Positions 45,401-52,302 of a stretch of 64,000 bases of DNA are shown here, piece after piece. Origin of the DNA: Kineothrix sp. MSJ-39 (GTDB taxonomy: Bacteria; Bacillota; Clostridia; Lachnospirales; Lachnospiraceae); NCBI RefSeq assembly GCF_018917935.1, contig NZ_JAHLPN010000009.1, forward strand, positions 1 through 64,000, written 5' to 3'. Made by a program: the position numbers and the translations under genes. The stretch's first letter is position 1. Every line of letters starts with the position of its first letter. The notes below the pieces were generated by a model. The model worked only from the letters and a program-made list of their open reading frames with translations, ran no database searches and was not told where the DNA came from.

Positions 45401-46255
45401 ATGAATGCATCATCTAAAGGTTTAAATGTAAAGACTAGAAGAGTCATTTCATATGTAGTTCTCGTTATTGTAACTATTATGTGTCTGTTCTGGTTCTATG
45501 TATTATTTGTAAACTCAACACGTTCACATGCAGATTTAACAAAGGGTTTCAGTGCCCTGCCAAGTACAAACGCGCTGAAGAACGTAAACAGCTTGTTACA
45601 CAGCAGTAACATCCCGATTCTTTCCGGTCTGCTTAACAGTGTTATCGTAGCTGGTTTTACAGCATTATTGAGTACATACTTCTCAACAATGACTGCATAT
45701 GCAATCCATGCATATGATTTCAAATTAAAGAAATTTATGTTCACATTTATTCTCGGTATTATGATGATCCCTACACAGGTAACTGCACTTGGTTTCATCC
45801 AGTTAATGAGAAAAATGCACTTAATGAACTCTTTCATTCCGCTGATCATACCGGCAATCGCAGCTCCGGCCGTATTCTTCTACATGAAGCAGTACATGGA
45901 AAGTACACTTCCTCTGGAACTGTTAGAAGCAGCTCGTATCGATGGTGCCGGCGAGTTCAGAACATTTAACCAGATTGCACTTCCACTTATGAAACCGGCT
46001 ATTGCGGTTCAGGCAATCTTCTCATTCGTAGGAAGCTGGAATAACTACTTCACACCTGCCTTAATTTTGACAGATGACAATAAGAAGACACTTCCTATTT
46101 TGATCGCAACACTTCGTTCTGCTGACTATTTGAAGTTTGATATGGGTCAGGTTTACATGATGATCACATTCTCTATTTTACCTGTTATCATCGTATACCT
46201 CATCCTTTCTAAGAACATCGTATCTGGTCTTGCAGTTGGTGCTGTTAAAGGTTGA
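45401..46255 (+). CDS. Sugar ABC transporter permease, MalG-like
   Basis: The 284-aa partner permease has six membrane segments and the EAA motif ELLEAARIDGAGEFRTFNQIALP. It starts at ATG 45401, 11 bp after the first permease and behind AGGAGG. It is the last gene of the transporter operon and has a strong terminator after it. No ATP-binding subunit is in the operon. Confidence 0.93.
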   Translation: MNASSKGLNVKTRRVISYVVLVIVTIMCLFWFYVLFVNSTRSHADLTKGFSALPSTNALKNVNSLLHSSNIPILSGLLNSVIVAGFTALLSTYFSTMTAYAIHAYDFKLKKFMFTFILGIMMIPTQVTALGFIQLMRKMHLMNSFIPLIIPAIAAPAVFFYMKQYMESTLPLELLEAARIDGAGEFRTFNQIALPLMKPAIAVQAIFSFVGSWNNYFTPALILTDDNKKTLPILIATLRSADYLKFDMGQVYMMITFSILPVIIVYLILSKNIVSGLAVGAVKG

Positions 46256-46263
46256 TATTTGCA

Positions 46264-46300
46264 AATTAAAAGCACATACCTTCGGGTATGTGCTTTTTTA
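46264..46300 (+). terminator. Terminator of the sugar transporter operon
   Basis: AAAAGCACATACC (46268-46280) pairs with GGTATGTGCTTTT (46285-46297) around a TTCG tetraloop. Outer ATTTGCAAAT/ATTTGCAAA arms extend it. Confidence 0.9.
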
Positions 46301-46410
46301 TTTGCAAAATGGGCAAAACTCTTATTTTATGCTTATTTAATAGTCTTTTTGGGGGAAAGATGGTAAAATAAGAACTGGGTCATGCAAATGATCCGGAAAG
46401 GGATATGAAA

Positions 46411-47178
46411 ATGAGCGATATTTTGCAGAATGATAAAGTGCAGGAAACAGAAGAAAGACGTACGATCTCTGAGATTGCTGCGCAGATGGAAGAAGAGGAA
46501 GAACTGACAGGGGAAAACAATCCACTGAATCGGATGGAAAAGGGAACGGATACCAGAAATCCGATTATCAAAGCGCTGGAACGGTTTGGAGATCTGTTTG
46601 CATTGAATCTGACCTTTTTGCTGTCCTGTATTCCGGTTATCACAATAGGTGCTTCTGTGACAGCGCTGTTTACCATGACTAACAAAATGGTCAGAAATGA
46701 AGACGGTACGATGTGGAAAGGCTTCTGGAAGGCATTCAGGCAGAATTTCAAGGTGGGCACCAAAATGTGGGCGGTCATCCTTGTGTATCTCGGCGTTGTA
46801 TATGCGGAATACGCGTATATGATACAGTCCGCAGGACAGACAACCAGTTTTATGGTGGTTCTGATTGGCTTTGAAATGGTGCTGTTATCCTTTTTACTGC
46901 CGTTTCTGTTCCCGATCATTGCAAGATATGAAAATACGATCGGCAATTACATCAAGAATACACTGATTATTTCTGTGTCAAACTTTAAGACGTGGCTGGT
47001 TGTATTTATCATCTGGTTTGTACCGGCGCTTGCGCTGGCTGCAAGTGCGTTGCTTTTGGCATATACATGGTACTTGTGGCTTCTGGTCATGTTTGCTGTG
47101 CAGGCGTATGCAACATCTATGATCCTGCAGAAGGTGTTTGATAAGCTGGAAGAGGCACAGACAGCGGGAAAGGAGTGA
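46411..47178 (+). CDS. YesL-like (DUF624) membrane protein
   Basis: The 255-aa protein has about five membrane segments. NPIIKALERFGDLFALNLTF and PVITIGASVTALFTM form the DUF624/YesL motif pair. ATG 46411 follows GGAAAGGG at 8-nt spacing. YesL proteins often sit by carbohydrate ABC transporters, as here, but their role is unknown. A DUF1700-like gene starts 10 bp downstream. Confidence 0.85.
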   Translation: MSDILQNDKVQETEERRTISEIAAQMEEEEELTGENNPLNRMEKGTDTRNPIIKALERFGDLFALNLTFLLSCIPVITIGASVTALFTMTNKMVRNEDGTMWKGFWKAFRQNFKVGTKMWAVILVYLGVVYAEYAYMIQSAGQTTSFMVVLIGFEMVLLSFLLPFLFPIIARYENTIGNYIKNTLIISVSNFKTWLVVFIIWFVPALALAASALLLAYTWYLWLLVMFAVQAYATSMILQKVFDKLEEAQTAGKE

Positions 47179-47188
47179 GGCATTACAG

Positions 47189-47611
47189 ATGAGTAAAGAA
47201 GAATATATCGACGCGTTGGAGCGGAAATTGTGGGATCGACTGGATCCTGATCAACTGAGAGACATCATTTCTTATTATAAAGATTATTTTGCAATGGAAG
47301 CTGCAAAGGGGATTTTGGAGGAAGAGACGATACAGAAGCTGGGAGATCCTGCGTTGCTTGCAAAAAGTATTCTTGCGGCGGAGGGCAGTAAGGGAGAATC
47401 GGCAGAGCCGGAGATCGAGCAGGGCATGCAAAAGCAGCACCGGGGATTCCAAAGTGGCAGGCTGCTCGTCCCACTTGTGATCGTAGCGGTTCTGGTCGTG
47501 CTGTGTGCGATCATCGGACTGATCTTTTCTGTTGTCAGTGCACTTCTGCCATTCTTATTTGTTCTGGCATTTGTTTTTCTGATTTTTTCCTTTTTTAAAA
47601 ATAATCGATAA
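47189..47611 (+). CDS. DUF1700/HAAS-type membrane protein
   Basis: The 140-aa protein begins with the HAAS/DUF1700 signature (MSKEEYIDALERKL, then IISYYKDYFAMEAAKG and KLGDPALLAKSIL). Two C-terminal membrane segments follow (about 92-135). ATG 47189 follows AAAGGAG. Such proteins usually pair with PadR-like regulators; none is seen here. It probably forms an operon with the YesL-like gene. Confidence 0.82.
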   Translation: MSKEEYIDALERKLWDRLDPDQLRDIISYYKDYFAMEAAKGILEEETIQKLGDPALLAKSILAAEGSKGESAEPEIEQGMQKQHRGFQSGRLLVPLVIVAVLVVLCAIIGLIFSVVSALLPFLFVLAFVFLIFSFFKNNR

Positions 47612-47621
47612 AGAAACAAAA

Positions 47622-47655
47622 TTAAAAAGCCTATCAGGGGTGATAGGCTTTTTTG
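47622..47655 (+). terminator. Terminator after the DUF1700 gene
   Basis: AAAAAGCCTATCA (47624-47636) pairs with TGATAGGCTTTTTT (47641-47654). Confidence 0.9.
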
Positions 47656-47797
47656 GGGAGTATAAATAAAAATACTATTCTTACAACAGAGCAATTGGGG
47701 ATTGCTGTTGTATGATTAGATTATAGGATATTTTAGAAAAATTATCAAGAATTATTTTGCCTGAGTGACCATTTATGAAAAAAATAAGACCGAATAT

Positions 47798-47826
47798 GCA
47801 TAAAAATTAAAATCCTCCGAATACTA
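47798..47826 (+). promoter_or_regulatory. Sigma-G-like promoter of the 51-aa gene
   Basis: GCATA (47798-47802), a 17-nt spacer and AATACTA (47820-47826). The forespore sigma-G consensus is GNATR, 17-18 nt, CATWMTA; this matches the -35 fully and 6 of 7 at the -10. No sigma-A promoter is evident here. Confidence 0.45.
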
Positions 47827-47859
47827 GTACTGCAACACAAAATGAAGGAGGAAACAGTT

Positions 47860-48015
47860 ATGGCAAAGAATGAAACAAACGCAAAGAACAGTGCACAGAA
47901 CAGTCAGGATGAACAGTCTAAGAACAGTGCAAAACAGGCATACAAAAATGCAAGTGACACAAAATCCTGCACTTCTGACTACAAGGATAAACAGTCTAAT
48001 AAAAACGATCAGTAA
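47860..48015 (+). CDS. 51-aa Asn/Lys/Ser-rich protein, candidate small spore protein
   Basis: ATG 47860 is preceded by GAAGGAGGAAACAGTT, a very strong ribosome binding site. The product starts MAKNETNAKNSAQNSQDEQ and ends KDKQSNKNDQ. It contains no Ile, Leu, Val, Phe or Trp, only one Cys and no signal peptide, so it should be disordered. Its Asn/Gln/Lys/Ser/Ala composition recalls gamma-type SASP (SspE) and other minor spore proteins, though I see no clear SspE repeat. The upstream sigma-G-like promoter fits forespore expression. A small terminator follows directly, so it is monocistronic. Confidence 0.65.
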   Translation: MAKNETNAKNSAQNSQDEQSKNSAKQAYKNASDTKSCTSDYKDKQSNKNDQ

Positions 48016-48016
48016 T

Positions 48017-48042
48017 CAAAAGCAGGCATGTCCTGCTTTACA
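48017..48042 (+). terminator. Terminator of the 51-aa gene
   Basis: AAAGCAGG (48019-48026) pairs with CCTGCTTT (48032-48039). Confidence 0.65.
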
Positions 48043-48091
48043 TAGCATCATTTATATTGACAGCCCGGAAAAATCATTTTAAGATAAGCGT

Positions 48092-49237
48092 ATGAAAACA
48101 TTTGAGTGTATTGCACCATGCCATTTCGGGCTGGAAGCAGTGTTAAAAAGAGAAATTATAGAATTAGGGTATGAAATAACATCGGTCGAAGATGGCCGTG
48201 TCACATTTATCGGTGACGCTGAGGCAGTCTGTCGTGCCAATGTTTTTTTGCGTACAGCAGAAAGAATACTGATTAAAGTAGGACAGTTCCATGCGGAAAC
48301 GTTTGATGAGCTGTTTGAGGGAACAAAGGCACTTCCGTGGGAAGAATATCTGCCACAGAATGCCAAATTCTGGGTCACCAAGGCTGCAAGCGTCAAAAGT
48401 AAGCTGTTCAGCCCATCGGATATCCAGTCGATCATGAAAAAAGCCATGGTAGAGCGGATGCGCAAGGTTTATCGGGTGAACTGGTTCCCGGAGGACGGAG
48501 ATGCTTTTCCGGTGCGTGTTTTTCTGCATAAGGATGAAGTGACGGTTTCTCTGGATACAACCGGAGAATCACTGCATAAGAGAGGCTACAGAAAGCTGAC
48601 GGCAAAAGCCCCGATTGCAGAAAATCTTGCAGCGGCACTGATTATGCTGACACCATGGAATAGGACAAGGATTCTGGTGGATCCTTTCTGCGGAAGCGGT
48701 ACGATCCCGATCGAAGCAGCTATGATGGCTGCCAATATGGCACCGGGCATGAACCGCAGCTTTCTGGCAGAAAGCTGGACACACATCATTCCGAAAAAAG
48801 AGTGGTACGCCTGCATGGATGAGGCAGCGGAGCTGGTTGATTTCAGCCAGATGCCGGATATTCAGGGCTATGATATTGATGATGAGATGGTAAGAATTGC
48901 AAGAGAAAATGCAAAACTGGCAGGCGTGGAGCAGTATATCCACTTCCAGCGCAGAGGCGTAGAGGCGCTCAGCCATCCGAAAAAATACGGGTTTATCATT
49001 ACAAATCCGCCGTATGGAGAACGACTGGAAGATAAAAATACGATCGCGTCCATTTACCGTACACTGGGCGAACGCTACAGACAGCTTGATTCCTGGTCGC
49101 TTTATGTGATCACCTCCTATGAGGATGCACAGCAGATGATCGGCAGAAAGGCAGATAAAAACCGCAAGATCTATAATGGTATGTTAAAAACCTATTATTA
49201 TCAGTTTATGGGGCCGAAGCCGGGGAGCAGATCATGA
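48092..49237 (+). CDS. THUMP-domain class I rRNA methyltransferase (RlmL/YpsC-like)
   Basis: The 381-aa protein joins an N-terminal THUMP region (about 1-160) and a Rossmann-type methyltransferase. LVDPFCGSGTIPIEAAMMAANMAPG is the SAM motif, GYDIDDEMVRIARENA is motif II, and IITNPPYGERL is the NPPY catalytic motif for N-methylation of guanine or adenine. It is related to RlmL, which methylates 23S rRNA G2445. It starts at ATG 48092. The amidase gene overlaps its end by 4 nt. Confidence 0.9.
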   Translation: MKTFECIAPCHFGLEAVLKREIIELGYEITSVEDGRVTFIGDAEAVCRANVFLRTAERILIKVGQFHAETFDELFEGTKALPWEEYLPQNAKFWVTKAASVKSKLFSPSDIQSIMKKAMVERMRKVYRVNWFPEDGDAFPVRVFLHKDEVTVSLDTTGESLHKRGYRKLTAKAPIAENLAAALIMLTPWNRTRILVDPFCGSGTIPIEAAMMAANMAPGMNRSFLAESWTHIIPKKEWYACMDEAAELVDFSQMPDIQGYDIDDEMVRIARENAKLAGVEQYIHFQRRGVEALSHPKKYGFIITNPPYGERLEDKNTIASIYRTLGERYRQLDSWSLYVITSYEDAQQMIGRKADKNRKIYNGMLKTYYYQFMGPKPGSRS

Positions 49238-50295
49238 CAGGAAAAGCAGCAAAAGCCTATGTGACAGCCTGTCTTCTGGTATTTGCGGTCAGCCTGTGTC
49301 TGCTCGTATATCAGGGCAGAAAAGGCGTGCAGGCAGAAGAAACGGCAAATCTGCCGACCGAAATAACAGGGCAGGAAAACTGCATGCAGTACGATGCATC
49401 ACTGGCAGAGAATACACTTCTGCTGCAGTTGCCGGATGGTGTGGCAGAGCAGGATATAGAAGTGCAGAGCGACTGTATGGCAAAAAAGGTGACGATCCGT
49501 CTACGGAAAGAAGCGGGCGGCAAGCAGCTGGACAGACAGTATTTTCAGAAACGTCCGATCCTGCAGAATATTTCTTTTGTGGAAAGTGAAGTAAAAGAAG
49601 AACAGGATACGATCCTTTTTACATTTGTTTTAAATCAGCCGCAGGAGGCTTCTGTGCATTTGCAGCAGGAAACTGTGGGAACAGAGGCAGAGATTACATT
49701 GCAGGCACCGGTCACGCTTTATGACAGGATTGTCGTTCTAGATGCCGGGCATGGCGGAAGCGATGCGGGAGAAACTGCCATGGCACAGGATGTGAGCCTG
49801 CAGGAAAAAGATATAACGCTTGCAACTGTAAAGAAAGCAGGAGAACTGCTTTCGGCGCAGGGCATACAGATTTATTATACAAGAGAAGATGACAGCGACC
49901 GCAGCGGACAGGACAGAGTGGACTTTGCCAATGCACTGCAGGCAGATATGCTGATCAGCGTCCATGTAACGTCGACGGAGGATACGACGGTTTACGGAAT
50001 CCAGACAGAATACAATGCACAGTATTTTATACCGGATTTCTCCAGCGCGGATCTTGCTTATCTGCTGCTTACCAAGGTTGCGGAAACGACCAATGAAAAG
50101 GCACTGGATATTATATCGGGTCAGGATGACAATGCGGTGATCAGGGATGCCATGATTCCGGTCGCACAGCTTGACATGGGCTTTTTGAGTAACCAGCAGG
50201 AACGTAAGCTGCTGCAAAAAGATGCATATACAGAAAAAGTGGCACAGGGCATCTGTGATGCTGTGCTTTTGGCATACAAGGAGATGGGAAAGTGA
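49234..50295 (+). CDS. N-acetylmuramoyl-L-alanine amidase
   Basis: The 353-aa secreted protein has a signal anchor (about 7-27), an AMIN-like linker and an Amidase_3 domain (about 163-350). VVLDAGHGGSDAG gives the first Zn His, the Glu ligand is in the QEKDITLAT region, and ISVHVTS gives the second His. At the place of the catalytic Glu (usually E-x-GF-x-SN) this protein has QLDMGFLSN, so Asp replaces Glu. It cuts the amide bond between MurNAc and the peptide. It overlaps the methyltransferase (ATGA) and rdgB (GTGA) genes. Confidence 0.88.
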   Translation: MTGKAAKAYVTACLLVFAVSLCLLVYQGRKGVQAEETANLPTEITGQENCMQYDASLAENTLLLQLPDGVAEQDIEVQSDCMAKKVTIRLRKEAGGKQLDRQYFQKRPILQNISFVESEVKEEQDTILFTFVLNQPQEASVHLQQETVGTEAEITLQAPVTLYDRIVVLDAGHGGSDAGETAMAQDVSLQEKDITLATVKKAGELLSAQGIQIYYTREDDSDRSGQDRVDFANALQADMLISVHVTSTEDTTVYGIQTEYNAQYFIPDFSSADLAYLLLTKVAETTNEKALDIISGQDDNAVIRDAMIPVAQLDMGFLSNQQERKLLQKDAYTEKVAQGICDAVLLAYKEMGK

Positions 50296-50897
50296 AACAG
50301 ATCGTATTAGCAAGTACAAATCAGGGAAAAGTCAGGGAAGTTGCCATGATGGTACAGGACATGGGAATTGAGATCATTCCGCTGTCAGAAACGGCTTTTC
50401 AGGGAGAAATAGAAGAGAACGGAACGACTTTTGAAGAAAATGCCATCATAAAGGCAACACAGGTGGCAAAAACACTGGGTGTTCCGGCACTTGCAGATGA
50501 TTCCGGCCTGGAGATCGATTATCTGAATAAAGAACCGGGCATTTATTCCGCACGATATCTGGGACATGATACCCCGTACGCGATCAAAAACAAGCAGATT
50601 CTGGAAAAACTGAAAGATGTACCAGAGGAGCAGCGTACAGCGCGGTTTGTATGTGCTATGGCACTTGTTCTCCCGGATGGGACGACAAAGACAACACAGG
50701 CGACCATGGAAGGCCGTATCGGTTATGAGATCAAGGGAGAGAATGGGTTTGGATATGATCCGATCTTTTACCTGCCGGAGTTTGGAAAAAGCTCTGCGGA
50801 AATCTCACCGGAACAGAAAAACGCGATCAGTCACCGCGGAAAAGCACTGCGGCTGATGAAAGATAAAATAAAAGAATTGTGTAAGGATGAAGCATGA
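50292..50897 (+). CDS. rdgB: XTP/dITP diphosphatase (RdgB/HAM1)
   Basis: The 201-aa protein hydrolyses inosine and xanthosine triphosphates, cleaning the nucleotide pool. It has the family starts and ends: LASTNQGKVREV, ALADDSGLEIDYLNKEPGIYSARYLG, ENGFGYDPIFYLPE and the terminal SHRGKAL motif. It starts at GTG 50292, which overlaps the amidase stop. The metallophosphoesterase gene overlaps its end. Confidence 0.95.
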   Translation: MKQIVLASTNQGKVREVAMMVQDMGIEIIPLSETAFQGEIEENGTTFEENAIIKATQVAKTLGVPALADDSGLEIDYLNKEPGIYSARYLGHDTPYAIKNKQILEKLKDVPEEQRTARFVCAMALVLPDGTTKTTQATMEGRIGYEIKGENGFGYDPIFYLPEFGKSSAEISPEQKNAISHRGKALRLMKDKIKELCKDEA

Positions 50898-51373
50898 AGA
50901 TACTGGTTGTAAGTGATACACATCGCCACAATGAGAATTATTTTAAAGTGATCGAAAAACTCGGAAAGATAGATCTTGTGATCCATTGCGGGGATGCAGA
51001 GGGAAGTGAATATGCGATCAGCGAAAGGGCTGGCTGTGAGACGCTTATTGTGATGGGAAATAATGATTTTTTCTCCAAACTGCCGCGGGAGATCGAGACG
51101 ACTATCGGAAAATACAAGGTCTGGATCACGCACGGACATAATTACTATGTTTCCATGAACAGTGAAATCATCAAGGAAGAAGCGGTCCGCCGGGGCGTTG
51201 ATATTGTATTTTACGGACATTCGCACAGACCGGTCATAGAGATCGGGAAAGAAGTGATCGCTGTGAATCCGGGCAGCCTTTCCTATCCGAGACAGGAAGG
51301 AAAAAGACCGTCTTATGTGGTAATGGATATCGACAGAGAAGGGGAAGCACATTTCAATATTTGCTATCTGTAA
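50894..51373 (+). CDS. YfcE-family metallophosphoesterase
   Basis: The 159-aa protein carries the metal-binding motifs of the MJ0936/YfcE family: VVSDTHRHNENY, VIHCGDAEGSEY, VMGNNDFF, ITHGHNYYVS and YGHSHRPVI. It should be a cytosolic phosphodiesterase with two metal ions. Its ATG overlaps the rdgB stop, a common pairing in Firmicutes. Substrate unknown. Confidence 0.92.
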   Translation: MKILVVSDTHRHNENYFKVIEKLGKIDLVIHCGDAEGSEYAISERAGCETLIVMGNNDFFSKLPREIETTIGKYKVWITHGHNYYVSMNSEIIKEEAVRRGVDIVFYGHSHRPVIEIGKEVIAVNPGSLSYPRQEGKRPSYVVMDIDREGEAHFNICYL

Positions 51374-51402
51374 AAAACTTGTAAAAAAACTGCAAAAAAT
51401 TG

Positions 51403-51431
51403 TTGACAATGGAAAAACCATATAATATAAT
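51403..51431 (+). promoter_or_regulatory. Consensus promoter of the tRNA cluster
   Basis: TTGACA (51403-51408), a 17-nt spacer and TATAAT (51426-51431), a perfect sigma-A promoter as expected for stable RNA. Confidence 0.85.
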
Positions 51432-51465
51432 ATATCTTGCGTCACGGATAAAGAGTGATACAAAA

Positions 51466-51540
51466 CGGGGTGTGGCTCAGCTTGGCTAGAGCGCCTGGTT
51501 TGGGACCAGGAGGTCGCAGGTTCGAATCCTGTCACCCCGA
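51466..51540 (+). tRNA. tRNA-Pro (anticodon TGG)
   Basis: Acceptor CGGGGTG/CACCCCG, anticodon stem CCTGG/CCAGG with loop TTTGGGA, and T-arm GGTTCGAATCC. It is the first of the cluster. Confidence 0.95.
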
Positions 51541-51558
51541 TTTTTTATGCAAGATTTT

Positions 51559-51629
51559 GCGGGTGTAGTTCAATGGTAGAACACCAGCCTTCCAAGCTGG
51601 ATACGTGGGTTCGATTCCCATCACCCGCT
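51559..51629 (+). tRNA. tRNA-Gly (anticodon TCC)
   Basis: Acceptor GCGGGTG/CACCCGC, anticodon stem CCAGC/GCTGG with loop CTTCCAA. Confidence 0.95.
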
Positions 51630-51707
51630 TGGCATTTTATGACTGTCATTCATTACAGGAACAGAGGTGCCCCATTATGAAAGAAGCACACCGACGTGTG
51701 CAGATGT

Positions 51708-51781
<74 letters not shown>

Positions 51782-51815
51782 TATGAGGGAAGCTGGTTCT
51801 TCCCTCAAATCATAT

Positions 51816-51890
51816 GGTGGGTATGGCGCAGTTGGTTAGCGCGCCAGATTGTGGCTCTGGAGGCCAAGGGTTCGAATCCCTTTACCCACC
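51816..51890 (+). tRNA. tRNA-His (anticodon GTG)
   Basis: Acceptor GTGGGTA/TACCCAC with the extra G-1 (51816) facing C73, as usual for tRNA-His. Anticodon stem CCAGA/TCTGG, loop TTGTGGC. Confidence 0.95.
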
Positions 51891-51901
51891 TTTTCTGATA
51901 A

Positions 51902-51973
51902 TGGGCTATCGCCAAGCGGTAAGGCACAGGACTTTGACTCCTGCATTCGGCAGTTCGAATCTGCCTAGCCCAG
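51902..51973 (+). tRNA. tRNA-Gln (anticodon TTG)
   Basis: Acceptor TGGGCTA/TAGCCCA, anticodon stem CAGGA/TCCTG with loop CTTTGAC. Confidence 0.95.
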
Positions 51974-51983
51974 TTTAAAATAT

Positions 51984-52056
51984 GGGCCACTAGCTCAGGT
52001 GGTAGAGCACTTGACTTTTAATCAAGTTGTCCGGGGTTCGAGTCCCCGGTGGCTCA
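51984..52056 (+). tRNA. tRNA-Lys (anticodon TTT)
   Basis: Acceptor GGGCCAC/GTGGCTC with one G-T pair, anticodon stem CTTGA/TCAAG with loop CTTTTAA. Confidence 0.95.
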
Positions 52057-52060
52057 TTTG

Positions 52061-52096
52061 AAAATCTTGAAGCTGACTATGCTTCAAGATTTTTTG
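52061..52096 (+). terminator. Terminator inside the tRNA cluster
   Basis: AAAATCTTGAAGC (52061-52073) pairs with GCTTCAAGATTTTTT (52081-52095). It separates six tRNAs from tRNA-Leu. Confidence 0.85.
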
Positions 52097-52148
52097 TATA
52101 ATAGGAAATTCTGCCGGACTTTATGCGGCACGGCGGAGTACGTTATAT

Positions 52149-52228
52149 GCGGATGTGGCGGAATTGGCAGACGCGCCAGATTTAGGTTCTGGTGGGAGAC
52201 CGTGCAGGTTCAAGTCCTGTTATCCGCA
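52149..52228 (+). tRNA. tRNA-Leu (anticodon TAG)
   Basis: Acceptor GCGGATG/TATCCGC, anticodon stem CCAGA/TCTGG with loop TTTAGGT, and a type II long variable arm (TGGGAGACCG region). Confidence 0.93.
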
Positions 52229-52247
52229 TGAATGCCATACAGGCATA

Positions 52248-52287
52248 AGAAAAGAGGATGTTTCTTCCGAGACATCCTCTTTTTGTG
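52248..52287 (+). terminator. Terminator after tRNA-Leu
   Basis: AAAAGAGGATGT (52250-52261) pairs with ACATCCTCTTTT (52272-52283). It may also serve the convergent minus-strand gene. Confidence 0.85.
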
Positions 52288-52302
52288 TTAATGTTTTTTA
52301 CA

